Positions 1 through 7,653 are shown, counted from the stretch's first letter. The stretch is 20,321 nucleotides of DNA from JAJYTI01 sp035302145 (GCA_035302145.1 DATGSX010000105.1:1-20321); one strand, 5' to 3'. Notes: generated by a model from the sequence alone, not told the origin. Program-made: numbers and translations.

Positions 1-672
1 GAGGAAAACTTACTCAAAGAAATAAACAAAATATTCCCTGAAGAACGCTATGAAGTATCGATAACTGGAAAAGCTTACATCTTTCAAAAAGGAACAACGT
101 ATTTGGTAAACAACTTAATCCTTTCTTTAGCCTTAGCAGTATTCCTAATCTCTCTTATTATGGTATGGATGTTCCGAAGCTTTAAGATGATTATGGTTTC
201 GCTTATTCCAAACTTATTACCCTTGATTGTCACTGCCGGATTAATGGGTTATTTCGGAGTACCGATTAAACCATCGACCATTCTAGTGTTTAGTATAGCC
301 TTTGGAATTTCGGTGGACGATGCTATACATTATTTAGCACGTTATAGGCAAGAGCTGGTTTCAAGCAATTGGAAGATCAAAAAATCGGTATATGCGGCTA
401 TTAGAGAGACAGGAATAAGTATGCTATATACTTCAATCGTATTATTACTTGGATTCTCGGTATTTACCCTTTCTAGTTTTGGTGGAACCGTAGCCTTAGG
501 AATATTGGTTTCTATAACCCTATTCTTTGCCACTTTATCGAATCTACTATTCCTACCATCCTTATTGGTATCTTTAGACAAAAGTGTGTCCAATAAAAAA
601 ACATTTAAAAAGTTGGCATTAAAACTATTCCCTGATAAAGAGGAGGATAGTTCGCAAGATACAGACTTGTAA
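1..672 (+). CDS. MMPL/RND-superfamily exporter, C-terminal part (5' end outside window)
   Basis: The reading frame is open from base 1, giving 223 residues before the TAA stop. The start lies upstream of the window; a TTG at 103 is internal. Several hydrophobic segments follow one another. A GISVDDAIHY segment (acidic pair about residues 106-107 of the visible part) lies in a transmembrane helix, like the acidic residues used for proton coupling in RND/MMPL proteins. The arrangement matches the last membrane domain of hydrophobic exporters that move lipids or other hydrophobic cargo across the inner membrane using the proton gradient. The C-terminus is a short charged cytoplasmic tail (KEEDSSQDTDL). 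The cargo cannot be told from this fragment. Family assignment is fairly secure; subfamily is not. Confidence 0.85.
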   Translation, partial: EENLLKEINKIFPEERYEVSITGKAYIFQKGTTYLVNNLILSLALAVFLISLIMVWMFRSFKMIMVSLIPNLLPLIVTAGLMGYFGVPIKPSTILVFSIAFGISVDDAIHYLARYRQELVSSNWKIKKSVYAAIRETGISMLYTSIVLLLGFSVFTLSSFGGTVALGILVSITLFFATLSNLLFLPSLLVSLDKSVSNKKTFKKLALKLFPDKEEDSSQDTDL

Positions 673-674
673 AC

Positions 675-705
675 TTGTGGATAACTGCCCTATAAAGTAT
701 CTTTA
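675..705 (+). promoter_or_regulatory. Putative flavobacterial promoter for asnS
   Basis: TTG at 675-677 is followed after 20 nt by TATCTTTA at 698-705. This resembles the Bacteroidota sigma-A consensus TTG-N(17-23)-TAnnTTTG, with the last base A instead of G. The predicted transcript start is about 15 nt upstream of the asnS ATG at 728. The same TATCTTTA box recurs in front of exbB and the TolC-family gene in this window. Confidence 0.45.
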
Positions 706-727
706 CACCCATTAAAATAACAGATTT

Positions 728-2170
728 ATGCAGCATATTGAAATTAAAGAATTATTACAGATGGAGCCTTCACTTCATCCCGTAAACGTTAAAGGCTGGG
801 TTCGTTCTTTTAGAAGTAATCGCTTTATCGCACTTAACGATGGGAGCACTATTAATAACATCCAGTGCGTGATAGATTTCGAATCCCTCGATAAAGAAAT
901 ATTAGATAGAATCACTATAGGCTCTGCCTTGCATATTTCAGGAATATTAAAAGAAAGTCAAGGACGTGGACAAGCTGTAGAAATCGAAGTAAATGAAGTA
1001 AATATCCTCGGTGATGCAGAAAGCGAAGAGGTTAAAAAAACTATTTTGTCACCAAAAAGACATAGTTTAGAAACCTTACGCGAACAAGCACATTTACGTG
1101 TACGAACAAATACCATAGCATCGGTGATGCGTGTCCGTTCTGCTCTATCGTTTGCAATACATAAATATTTCCAAGACAACGGATTTTTTCATATGCACTC
1201 ACCAATCCTAACATCAAGTGATGCAGAAGGAGCAGGTGAAATGTTTCAAGTAACCAACATGGATCTTGAAAACACCCCTAAGAAAGAAGATGGTAAAGTA
1301 GATTATTCTAAAGACTTCTTCGGAAAAATGGCAAACTTAACCGTTAGTGGGCAGTTAGAAGCAGAAACCTACGCAATGGGACTAGGTAAAGTATATACTT
1401 TTGGACCTACATTCCGTGCAGAAAATTCCAATACTACAAGGCACTTGGCAGAGTTCTGGATGGTAGAACCTGAAATGGCATTCTACGATTTAGATAACAA
1501 CATGGATCTTGCCGAAGACTTTATAAAATACGTTATTGAATATGCACTAGAACACTGTGCTGATGATCTAGCTTTTCTAGAAGAAAGATTAACTAGAGAA
1601 GAGCAAAGTAAACCTAAAGCAGAGCGAAGTGGCATGCTTTTACGAGACAAACTAAAGTTCGTACTAGAAAACACCTTTAAGCGCGTTAGCTACACCGAAG
1701 CAATAGATATACTTAAAGACTCTAGACCAAATAAAAGAGGACAGTTCAATTACCCAGTCAATGAATGGGGTGTAGATTTACAAAGTGAGCATGAGCGTTA
1801 CTTGGTAGAAAAACACTTTAAAAAGCCAGTAATCCTATTTGACTATCCGGCCGATATTAAGGCATTTTACATGCGTCTAAACGAAGACGGTAAAACCGTT
1901 CGAGCAATGGACGTTCTTTTCCCAGGAATCGGTGAAATCGTTGGTGGATCGCAAAGAGAAGAACGCTACGACGTATTACTTGATAAAGTAAGAAACATGG
2001 GAATAAACGAAGAGGATATTTGGTGGTACTTAGACATCCGTAAATTTGGTTCGGTTACCCATAGTGGATTTGGACTTGGATTTGAGCGCTTGGTACTATT
2101 CGTTACAGGAATGACCAATATTCGTGATGTAATACCATTCCCACGTTATCCAAAGCATTTAGAGTTCTAA
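728..2170 (+). CDS. asnS: Asparagine--tRNA ligase
   Basis: This is a class II aminoacyl-tRNA synthetase of 480 residues that charges tRNA-Asn with asparagine in the cytoplasm. The N-terminal third (about 1-110) is the OB-fold anticodon-binding domain, beginning with the VKGWVRSFR pattern. The catalytic domain carries class II motif 2 (FRAE at about 229-232, followed by RHLAEFWMVEPE) and motif 3 (GLGFERL at about 449-455). The insertion around residues 280-300 (EERLTREEQSKPKAERSG) is in keeping with asparaginyl rather than aspartyl enzymes. Length is normal for the family. The ATG at 728 leaves a complete OB-fold. A hairpin terminator follows the stop, so transcription is probably separate from rpoN. 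Confidence 0.97.
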   Translation: MQHIEIKELLQMEPSLHPVNVKGWVRSFRSNRFIALNDGSTINNIQCVIDFESLDKEILDRITIGSALHISGILKESQGRGQAVEIEVNEVNILGDAESEEVKKTILSPKRHSLETLREQAHLRVRTNTIASVMRVRSALSFAIHKYFQDNGFFHMHSPILTSSDAEGAGEMFQVTNMDLENTPKKEDGKVDYSKDFFGKMANLTVSGQLEAETYAMGLGKVYTFGPTFRAENSNTTRHLAEFWMVEPEMAFYDLDNNMDLAEDFIKYVIEYALEHCADDLAFLEERLTREEQSKPKAERSGMLLRDKLKFVLENTFKRVSYTEAIDILKDSRPNKRGQFNYPVNEWGVDLQSEHERYLVEKHFKKPVILFDYPADIKAFYMRLNEDGKTVRAMDVLFPGIGEIVGGSQREERYDVLLDKVRNMGINEEDIWWYLDIRKFGSVTHSGFGLGFERLVLFVTGMTNIRDVIPFPRYPKHLEF

Positions 2171-2193
2171 ATAATAGGTTAAAAAACATCTAT

Positions 2194-2230
2194 ACAAAAC
2201 TATCTTCTTGTCTATAGGAGATAGTTTTGT
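2194..2230 (+). terminator. Hairpin terminator between asnS and rpoN
   Basis: A perfect 12-bp stem (2194-2205 pairing with 2219-2230, ACAAAACTATCT and its complement) encloses a 13-nt loop that can close by two more pairs. It sits 24 nt after the asnS stop. The A/T-rich outer stem and following TAGTTTTA give a weak U-tract on the plus strand. Confidence 0.7.
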
Positions 2231-2260
2231 TAGTTTTAGAGAACTCTTATTTTTATTGCT

Positions 2261-3709
2261 ATGCTTAAACAAGAACTTCGATTAAAACTTTCGCAAAAGC
2301 TATCTCCACAGCAGATACAGCTTATGAAGCTAATTCAGCTTCCAACTTTGGCATTTGAGCAACGTGTTCAGCAAGAGCTAGAGGAAAACCCCTTATTGGA
2401 AAGTGGAAAAGAAAAAGAGCAAATCGAAGAAGACTTGGCCAATGAATATGAAGATGATGGTACAGAAGTAATCGAAACAGACATTAATGTAGATGACTAC
2501 TTAAGCGACGATGAAACTCCTAGCTACAAACTATCTAGCAATAACTACTCACCCGATGATGAGGAAAAACAAATCCCCTATGCATCTGGGCAGTCGTTTA
2601 CGCAATACCTATTAACCCAATTAAGAACTTATCGTCTAGATGATGAAGAGTATGCTATAGCAGAATTTCTAGTCGGAAGCATAGACGGAAGTGGCTATCT
2701 TCGTCGAGATTTAGAAGACATTTTAGACGATTTAGCTTTTACTCAAAATATTTATACGGAACTCCCTACAATCGAAAGAATATTAGAAACTGTTCAAACC
2801 TTAGACCCTGCAGGTGTAGGCGCAAGAGACTTAAGAGAATCCCTGTTATTACAACTAGATCGAAAAGAAAAAACTGACTCTGTTCAATTAGCAACTACCA
2901 TATTAAAAAAGCACTTCGACGCTTTTTCTAAAAAGCATTATTCGCAGTTAAAAAGAACTTTAAAAATAGACACCGATACGCTTCGGAAAGGCGTACAAGA
3001 AATAGAGCAACTAAATCCTAAACCAGGAGGCTCTTATTCTGGTAATACTCGCATTATAGAACATGTTATCCCTGACTTCACCATTAGAATTGAAGATGGT
3101 GAATTGGATTTAACACTCAACGGCAGAAATGCCCCAGACCTACATGTTTCCAATGAGTACGCCAACATACTAAAAGGCTATAAGGAAAGTGAAAAACCAA
3201 CCAAAGAACAAAAGGAAGCAGTACAGTTTGTAAAACAAAAACTAGATGGCGCTAAATGGTTTATTGAAGCCATTCAGCAAAGACAGCAAACCCTAATGCT
3301 AACCATGACAGCCATTATGGAGTACCAAAGGGATTATTTTTTAAGCGGTGATGAAAGACAGCTTAAACCAATGATTTTAAAAGATATCGCAGAACGAATA
3401 AACATGGATATCTCTACAGTATCTAGAGTAGCTAATAGCAAATATGTAGATACACCCTATGGTACAAAACTTATAAAAGAGTTCTTTAGTGAATCTATGA
3501 CAAATGTAGACGGCGAAGAAGTATCGACCATAGAGATTAAAGATATTCTACAAAGCATTATCGATAAAGAGGACAAGTCTAAACCTCACACCGATGAGGT
3601 GTTAGCATCACTTTTAAAGGATAAAGGTTATCCTATCGCAAGAAGAACCGTGGCAAAGTATAGAAAACAACTAGATCTTCCTGTAGCACGATTAAGAAAA
3701 GAATTGTAA
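2261..3709 (+). CDS. rpoN: RNA polymerase sigma-54 factor
   Basis: The 482-residue protein matches sigma-54 along its whole length. It starts with the glutamine/leucine-rich region I (about residues 1-48, LSPQQIQLMKLIQLPTLAF...ELEENPLLE), which contacts activator ATPases. An acidic linker follows (about 50-100, rich in D and E), then the core-binding domain. A helix-turn-helix containing ISTVSRVANSKYV lies around residues 385-400. The C-terminal RpoN box ARRTVAKYR is at about 460-468 and would recognise the -24 promoter element. All domains are present. No enhancer-binding protein is encoded in this window, so its regulon cannot be read here. The next gene begins four bases after the stop and is probably co-transcribed. 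Confidence 0.97.
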   Translation: MLKQELRLKLSQKLSPQQIQLMKLIQLPTLAFEQRVQQELEENPLLESGKEKEQIEEDLANEYEDDGTEVIETDINVDDYLSDDETPSYKLSSNNYSPDDEEKQIPYASGQSFTQYLLTQLRTYRLDDEEYAIAEFLVGSIDGSGYLRRDLEDILDDLAFTQNIYTELPTIERILETVQTLDPAGVGARDLRESLLLQLDRKEKTDSVQLATTILKKHFDAFSKKHYSQLKRTLKIDTDTLRKGVQEIEQLNPKPGGSYSGNTRIIEHVIPDFTIRIEDGELDLTLNGRNAPDLHVSNEYANILKGYKESEKPTKEQKEAVQFVKQKLDGAKWFIEAIQQRQQTLMLTMTAIMEYQRDYFLSGDERQLKPMILKDIAERINMDISTVSRVANSKYVDTPYGTKLIKEFFSESMTNVDGEEVSTIEIKDILQSIIDKEDKSKPHTDEVLASLLKDKGYPIARRTVAKYRKQLDLPVARLRKEL

Positions 3710-3713
3710 GCCT

Positions 3714-4316
3714 ATGGGAATCTTATTGCGGATAGGATCCTATATCTTGCATCCATTATTTATCCCAATAATAGGTTGGCTATTATATATAGGAATTCAG
3801 CCAGTCCAATCTTGGAGTATCATTATACAGCATACCTATAAGGATATGCTTTTATTTACTTTAGTTATCCCAGCATTGTTTTGGATTTATCTAAAACTTA
3901 GAAAAAAAATAAGTCACTGGGACGTAACAAACGTAAAGCAACGAATGATACCTTTATTACTCTACGCTTTATGTTTAATCGCGTTGTTAGCATTTGGAAA
4001 ATTAGACTATACCATACCTTTAAAAGCTTTTATTTACGGTACGCTATCTTCGGTATTAACCGCTTGGCTACTGGTATTCTTCAAAATAAAGGCAAGTTTA
4101 CACCAAATGGCAACAAGCGCTTTATTAATTTTTTGTATCTGCTTAAGCATATACTTTAAAATTAATCTATTGCTTTATATAGCAGTATTAATTCTTGCCA
4201 ATGGCTGGGTTGCAAGTTCAAGATTATATTTAAAAAGACACAGTCCTACAGAACTGTTATTAGGTTTTATAATAGGTGCCATTCCACAGTTTTACTTAGT
4301 ATCGTATTGGCTATAG
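3714..4316 (+). CDS. PAP2-like integral membrane protein (possible divergent lipid phosphatase)
   Basis: This 200-residue protein has roughly five or six hydrophobic helices. Its C-terminal half carries a weak PAP2 (type 2 phosphatidic acid phosphatase) pattern. K126 and H130 in KIKASLHQ resemble the K/PSGH motif. SR at 169-170, H176 and E180 form SRx5Hx3E, where the usual motif is SRx5Hx3D. If active, it would remove phosphate from a lipid pyrophosphate or phosphatidate in the inner membrane. The Asp-to-Glu change and lack of a full PSGH leave activity uncertain. The gene starts four bases after rpoN, probably in the same transcript. Its stop overlaps the stop of the convergent barrel gene. 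The fold family is inferred; the substrate is unknown. Confidence 0.6.
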   Translation: MGILLRIGSYILHPLFIPIIGWLLYIGIQPVQSWSIIIQHTYKDMLLFTLVIPALFWIYLKLRKKISHWDVTNVKQRMIPLLLYALCLIALLAFGKLDYTIPLKAFIYGTLSSVLTAWLLVFFKIKASLHQMATSALLIFCICLSIYFKINLLLYIAVLILANGWVASSRLYLKRHSPTELLLGFIIGAIPQFYLVSYWL

Positions 4317-5018
4317 AATGTAAAAGATAAATCCAAATTGTAAAGGTCGCAATTCTAATAAACTTCCATCGGTAGTATAGACGTCCTGCTTAAACAAATT
4401 ATTCAAATCATATTTAGCAAAGAAGTTTATTTTGTTATATCCAAAGCTCAAGCTTGCACTCCAGCGCCATTTTTCTAAATCATTTATATTGGTAATCACC
4501 ACCTTATTGCCTTCTTGTTTGAACATGGACTGCGACCAATATATATAACCTGCTGTAACACCCATATAAACGCGCCAGAACTGATATTTCTCTGCAGTGG
4601 ATGTTCGCCATCGAAACTGAACAGGGAGCTCTATAATATAGGTCCCTAATCGATTAGTACTATATTTCACAGGACCTTCTTTCCCAAGTATTCTATAAAT
4701 CAATTCGGAATTATTCCCTTTACCTATAAACAAATTTTGTCCATAACGATTAAAGTTTAATCCTACTCCAGCTGCCAGTGCAATATTCCGATTTTTGTTT
4801 AATGGATAGTCTCTCAAAAAACCAAATTGTAGAGAGCCAGAGAGTCCACGCAAACGCGTATCGGTGGGAAGTTTACTCAACATAGAATAGGAAAATCCTG
4901 CATAGAATTGATCTTCTCTATACTTATTATCTATAGAAGAGTCGATGGTATCCAATTGCGAAAATGCATTATAAGGAAGCCATGTAAATAAAATAAAAAA
5001 TAGTACAACCCTAGTCAT
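4311..5018 (-). CDS. Outer-membrane beta-barrel protein (PorT/porin-like family)
   Basis: The 235-residue product begins with a signal peptide ending NAFS before Q21, a common Bacteroidota cleavage context. The rest is a series of short alternating aromatic/polar strands (FYAGFSYSML, RGLSGSLQFGFL, GTYIIELPVQFRW, WRWSASLSFGYNKINFFAKY) and ends in an aromatic-rich final strand (LQFGFIFYIL). These features fit a small barrel inserted in the outer membrane, of the kind often labelled porin family or PorT. Whether it is the PorT/SprT component of type IX secretion cannot be decided from sequence. The gene lies downstream of the exbB/exbD cluster on the same strand but is separated from it by a terminator. 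Its stop codon overlaps that of the PAP2-like gene by convergence. Confidence 0.7.
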   Translation of the reverse strand: MTRVVLFFILFTWLPYNAFSQLDTIDSSIDNKYREDQFYAGFSYSMLSKLPTDTRLRGLSGSLQFGFLRDYPLNKNRNIALAAGVGLNFNRYGQNLFIGKGNNSELIYRILGKEGPVKYSTNRLGTYIIELPVQFRWRTSTAEKYQFWRVYMGVTAGYIYWSQSMFKQEGNKVVITNINDLEKWRWSASLSFGYNKINFFAKYDLNNLFKQDVYTTDGSLLELRPLQFGFIFYIL

Positions 5019-5022
5019 AGGA

Positions 5023-5030
5023 TAAAGATA
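5023..5030 (-). promoter_or_regulatory. Possible -7 box immediately upstream of the barrel gene
   Basis: TATCTTTA (minus strand) lies only four bases before the ATG at 5018. It is the same octamer found in the asnS, exbB and TolC-gene promoters. No TTG occurs at the expected distance upstream. If used, the transcript would start at or next to the start codon (leaderless). Confidence 0.25.
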
Positions 5031-5054
5031 AGAGTAATTATAGAGTTGTAATAT

Positions 5055-5085
5055 AAAAAGCGCCTATTAAAAAATAGACGCTTTT
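5055..5085 (-). terminator. Intrinsic terminator of the exbB-exbD cluster
   Basis: An imperfect hairpin pairs 5056-5062 with 5079-5085 (AAAAGCG / CGCTTTT) and 5064-5068 with 5073-5077, with one mismatch and a 4-nt loop. Read on the minus strand it ends in GCGC followed by TTTTTATATT, a typical U-tract. It lies 29 nt after the last exbD stop and before the barrel gene. Confidence 0.8.
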
Positions 5086-5114
5086 CTTTATAATAAAATA
5101 TTATTTTATAAAAT

Positions 5115-5585
5115 TTAGTTTAGCTCCGTACCAGGTGACGTTATATATATGATTTTAAGCATATTTAGCTCTCTTAACTCTTGTTTTATATCGCCAACTA
5201 AACCAACTCTGGTATCCTCATCTACCTTAAGCGCTACCACGACTTGATCTTGTAATTCTGGTCTAAGTTTCTGACGCATTTCAGTTAGAGCAAACTGAAG
5301 ATTCTCTACTTCGGTATACTTATCCCCTATTTGAATTTTAGGAGAAGATCCGAAGCTTTCTATATATCTTTCGCTAGGTTTTCCAGCATAGATAAACACA
5401 GAACGATCCTTCATTAACTTCTCTACTTGATCTGCCTTAGGAAGTGTATTTTCCACCAATAAACTACTATCTCTTAAAACGGTAACCACCATAAAAAAGA
5501 AAAGCAGCATAAAAACAATGTCTGGTAAAGAAGCTGTTGAAATAGCTGGTAATGACCCGCTTTGTTTCTTTGTGAATTTTGCCAT
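5115..5585 (-). CDS. exbD: ExbD/TolR-family biopolymer transport protein (second copy)
   Basis: This is a 156-residue single-pass inner-membrane protein. After a short basic cytoplasmic end, the helix at about residues 21-37 contains the conserved proton-path aspartate D22 in LPDIVFMLLFF. The remaining 115 or so residues form the periplasmic ExbD/TolR domain. ExbD works with ExbB to harness the proton gradient, usually to energise a TonB protein at the outer membrane. No tonB occurs in this window. The gene is last in the cluster, 30 nt after the first exbD, and just before a terminator. Two different ExbD proteins beside one ExbB may indicate a mixed ExbD complex. The family call is firm; the energised partner is unknown. 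Confidence 0.92.
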   Translation of the reverse strand: MAKFTKKQSGSLPAISTASLPDIVFMLLFFFMVVTVLRDSSLLVENTLPKADQVEKLMKDRSVFIYAGKPSERYIESFGSSPKIQIGDKYTEVENLQFALTEMRQKLRPELQDQVVVALKVDEDTRVGLVGDIKQELRELNMLKIIYITSPGTELN

Positions 5586-5615
5586 AATTAATTTTCAGTT
5601 TACTATTCTCCTCTT

Positions 5616-6224
5616 CTAGTTCGTGTCCGCTTCAGAAAGTTTTTGAGGAATCATTTTCTGAATTTCCTTTAATCTTTCCTCAGCTAACTCTACGTTGCCT
5701 CTGTAGTTTCCTTCCAGAATGGCGTTCTTTACATCGGTAAAGTTCCATCCGTAAAGTCTCTGTGATTCTCTATTACGCAACTCATTGTAGGCTGCTACTA
5801 GCTCATTCTGAACTGCGATATACATCTTGTACGATGTTAACCTGTCGTTTTGCAGGGATATAATTGCTTTTTCAGGATTATCTGAAGATTTAGGATCTCG
5901 TAAGCCTCTACAAAAATCGCAATAATCTGCTGTTCCTTGTGGCGCTCCACCGTTATCGATAAAGTCGATTGCAGCTTGGCGTAGGTCTTCTAAAGCCATT
6001 GGTTCTTCATTTACTAGTAACTGGTCATCTTTATTGACGTTTACTATAAGTAAATTTCGCTTTCGAATATTTACATCTTCCTGCGTGTCATCTATCGGCG
6101 GTAAGGTTCTTGCGATTCCTGAATCTTTCTCAATAGTAGTTGTAACTAAGAAGAATATCAGTAGCAAAAACGCGATGTCTGCCATGGATCCAGCATTTAC
6201 TTCTGGAACTTCTCTTCTAGCCAT
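5616..6224 (-). CDS. exbD: ExbD/TolR-family biopolymer transport protein (long, with CxxC)
   Basis: This 202-residue protein has the standard ExbD N-terminus: a cytoplasmic segment and a transmembrane helix (about 15-32) with the conserved aspartate D16 in SMADIAFLLLIFF. The periplasmic part is about 170 residues, longer than the usual ExbD domain of roughly 100. It contains a cysteine pair C102-x-x-C105 (YCDFC) that could form a disulfide or bind a metal in the periplasm. The C-terminal region is rich in charged helical sequence (EERLKEIQKMIPQKL). It is expected to act with the ExbB encoded upstream. The gene starts one base after the stop of the 4-TM protein, implying translational coupling. 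The long insert with CxxC sets it apart from the second ExbD. Confidence 0.92.
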   Translation of the reverse strand: MARREVPEVNAGSMADIAFLLLIFFLVTTTIEKDSGIARTLPPIDDTQEDVNIRKRNLLIVNVNKDDQLLVNEEPMALEDLRQAAIDFIDNGGAPQGTADYCDFCRGLRDPKSSDNPEKAIISLQNDRLTSYKMYIAVQNELVAAYNELRNRESQRLYGWNFTDVKNAILEGNYRGNVELAEERLKEIQKMIPQKLSEADTN

Positions 6225-6225
6225 A

Positions 6226-6660
6226 TTATTTACTTATTGTTAAGTTCTTAACCTCACTTACCAGCATCATAGCTATTGCACCTATACCAAGGATATAAAA
6301 AGTGTTTAGCCCAGTACTCACCCAACGGGAAGCACTCTCTGATAACATTTCACCACTTGGCAATCTGATTTCTTCTGCACCTGCTACTCCGTATGAGATT
6401 CCTACTATTACAAGTAGAAGTCCTATACTTAGCAAGGTTCTTTTAAAATTACCAGAGGTAAATAAGTCTCTGATAACAAATAGAAGCACCAGTGCGATTG
6501 TTAAAGCGAATGTGATATAAGCAAGATTCAAGAACGGATTTAATCCTTCGCCAGTTTGTTTCACTACATCATCTCCTGTTATAAGTAGATTAGCAAGTGC
6601 AACTGCCCCAAGAATTCCTAGCAAAAATGCTATAATTTTTAATACTCTATATAAACCCAT
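6226..6660 (-). CDS. Unrecognised four-helix membrane protein in the exbB/exbD cluster
   Basis: I do not recognise a named domain in this 144-residue protein. Four hydrophobic helices can be seen at about residues 8-27, 43-64, 73-92 and 116-135. A polar loop of some 23 residues between helices 3 and 4 (AEEIRLPSGEMLSESASRW) probably faces the periplasm. No catalytic pattern is evident. The gene lies 18 nt after exbB and one base before exbD on the same strand, so it is almost certainly made with the ExbB/ExbD proteins. A role as an accessory subunit of that proton-driven motor is inferred from position only. Confidence 0.8.
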   Translation of the reverse strand: MGLYRVLKIIAFLLGILGAVALANLLITGDDVVKQTGEGLNPFLNLAYITFALTIALVLLFVIRDLFTSGNFKRTLLSIGLLLVIVGISYGVAGAEEIRLPSGEMLSESASRWVSTGLNTFYILGIGAIAMMLVSEVKNLTISK

Positions 6661-6678
6661 ACTGTTGTATCTTAAAGA

Positions 6679-7479
6679 TTATTTTTTATTCTTGTAATCT
6701 ACTAACATATCGATAAGGGTGATAGATGCATCTTCCATCCCATTAACAATACTATCAATTTTTGCAATAATGTAGTTGTAGAATACTTGTAGGATCATCG
6801 CTACGATAAGTCCAAATACGGTAGTAAGTAGTGCTACTTTAATACCTCCAGCAACTAACGCAGGGTTCATATCTCCTGCTGCTTCAATACGGTCGAATGC
6901 AACAATCATACCGATTACCGTACCCATAAACCCAAGCATTGGAGCTAGTGCAATAAATAATGATATCCAAGATACGTTTCGCTCTAAGTTACCCATTTGA
7001 ACACCACCGTAAGCTACTACTGCTTTCTCGGCTTCTTCTATACTTTCAGAAGACCTAAGAATTCCTTGGTAGTAAATAGAAGCAACTGGACCTTTTGTAT
7101 TTCGACAAACTTCTAAAGCTGCGTCTACTCCACCTTCGTCAAGTGCTGCTTTTACTTCTTCTGCTAATTTTTTATTGTTTGTAGTAGAAAGATTTAAATA
7201 AATAATTCTTTCAATAGCGATAGCTAATCCTAAAATAAGACAAAGTAAAACAACCCCCATAAATGCAGGTCCACCCTCAATAAAACGCTGTTTTAACTCT
7301 TGGTGAAATCCTCTTGGTTCTGCAGTTCCTTCACCACCATCATCTTGGATAATCGTATTAACTACTTGCGCTTCTACTGTATTCGACACTGCCATTGCAT
7401 TGGCTGGTGCTGCGTTTGTTGTGTTTGCCCCAATCAGTGCCATGGTGGCAACTACCATAATAGAAAATAATTTTTTCAT
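6679..7479 (-). CDS. exbB: MotA/TolQ/ExbB proton channel family protein
   Basis: This 266-residue protein carries the MotA/TolQ/ExbB domain. A signal-like hydrophobic N-terminus (about 1-24) and a low-complexity stretch (AEPRGFHQ region, 40-60) precede the first core helix at about 73-95. The cytoplasmic loop follows, then the paired helices at about 170-196 and 214-240. The signature APMLGFMGTVIGMIVAFD lies at 179-196, and GGIKVALLTTVFGLIVAM follows. The protein forms the pentameric inner-membrane channel in which the ExbD helices sit. The N-terminal extension is common in Bacteroidota homologues. It is first in the cluster, downstream of a recognisable promoter at 7514-7545. The family call is firm; calling it ExbB rather than TolQ rests on the ExbD neighbours. 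Confidence 0.92.
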   Translation of the reverse strand: MKKLFSIMVVATMALIGANTTNAAPANAMAVSNTVEAQVVNTIIQDDGGEGTAEPRGFHQELKQRFIEGGPAFMGVVLLCLILGLAIAIERIIYLNLSTTNNKKLAEEVKAALDEGGVDAALEVCRNTKGPVASIYYQGILRSSESIEEAEKAVVAYGGVQMGNLERNVSWISLFIALAPMLGFMGTVIGMIVAFDRIEAAGDMNPALVAGGIKVALLTTVFGLIVAMILQVFYNYIIAKIDSIVNGMEDASITLIDMLVDYKNKK

Positions 7480-7513
7480 TGCTATCGACCTTTTGTTTAA
7501 AGTTTTGAATGGA

Positions 7514-7545
7514 TAAAGATATAAAAATTATTCTGTTACCATCAA
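7514..7545 (-). promoter_or_regulatory. Putative promoter of the exbB cluster
   Basis: On the minus strand, TTG (7545-7543) is followed after 21 nt by TATCTTTA (7521-7514). This fits the flavobacterial TTG-N(17-23)-TAnnTTTG pattern except for the final base. The predicted start is near 7506, about 27 nt before the exbB ATG. Confidence 0.5.
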
Positions 7546-7608
7546 GGATTTATCAATTCCTTAATTCTTGTTACTGGTATAGAATGCTTTTTATAAGTAC
7601 TCAGTTTC

Positions 7609-7647
7609 GCTTAAGTTGATTTCTTTATCCAACCAACCAACTTAAGC
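7609..7647. repeat. Inverted repeat between tRNA-Ser and exbB
   Basis: A perfect 10-bp inverted repeat, GCTTAAGTTG (7609-7618) and CAACTTAAGC (7638-7647), flanks 19 nt containing ACCAACCAA. It begins 7 nt beyond the tRNA 3' end on the minus strand, so it may end tRNA transcription, but there is no good U-tract in that direction. On the plus strand it is followed by TTTTAG. The inner nucleotides do not clearly extend the stem. Its role is uncertain. Confidence 0.45.
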
Positions 7648-7653
7648 TTTTAG

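Noticed and set aside
103..672. A start codon (TTG at 103) for the first membrane protein
   Set aside because: The frame is open back to base 1 with exporter-like sequence, so the gene begins outside the window.
4311..5018. Assignment as the type IX secretion protein PorT/SprT
   Set aside because: Barrel features are generic, and the neighbourhood (exbD cluster, PAP2-like gene) gives no support for that specific role.
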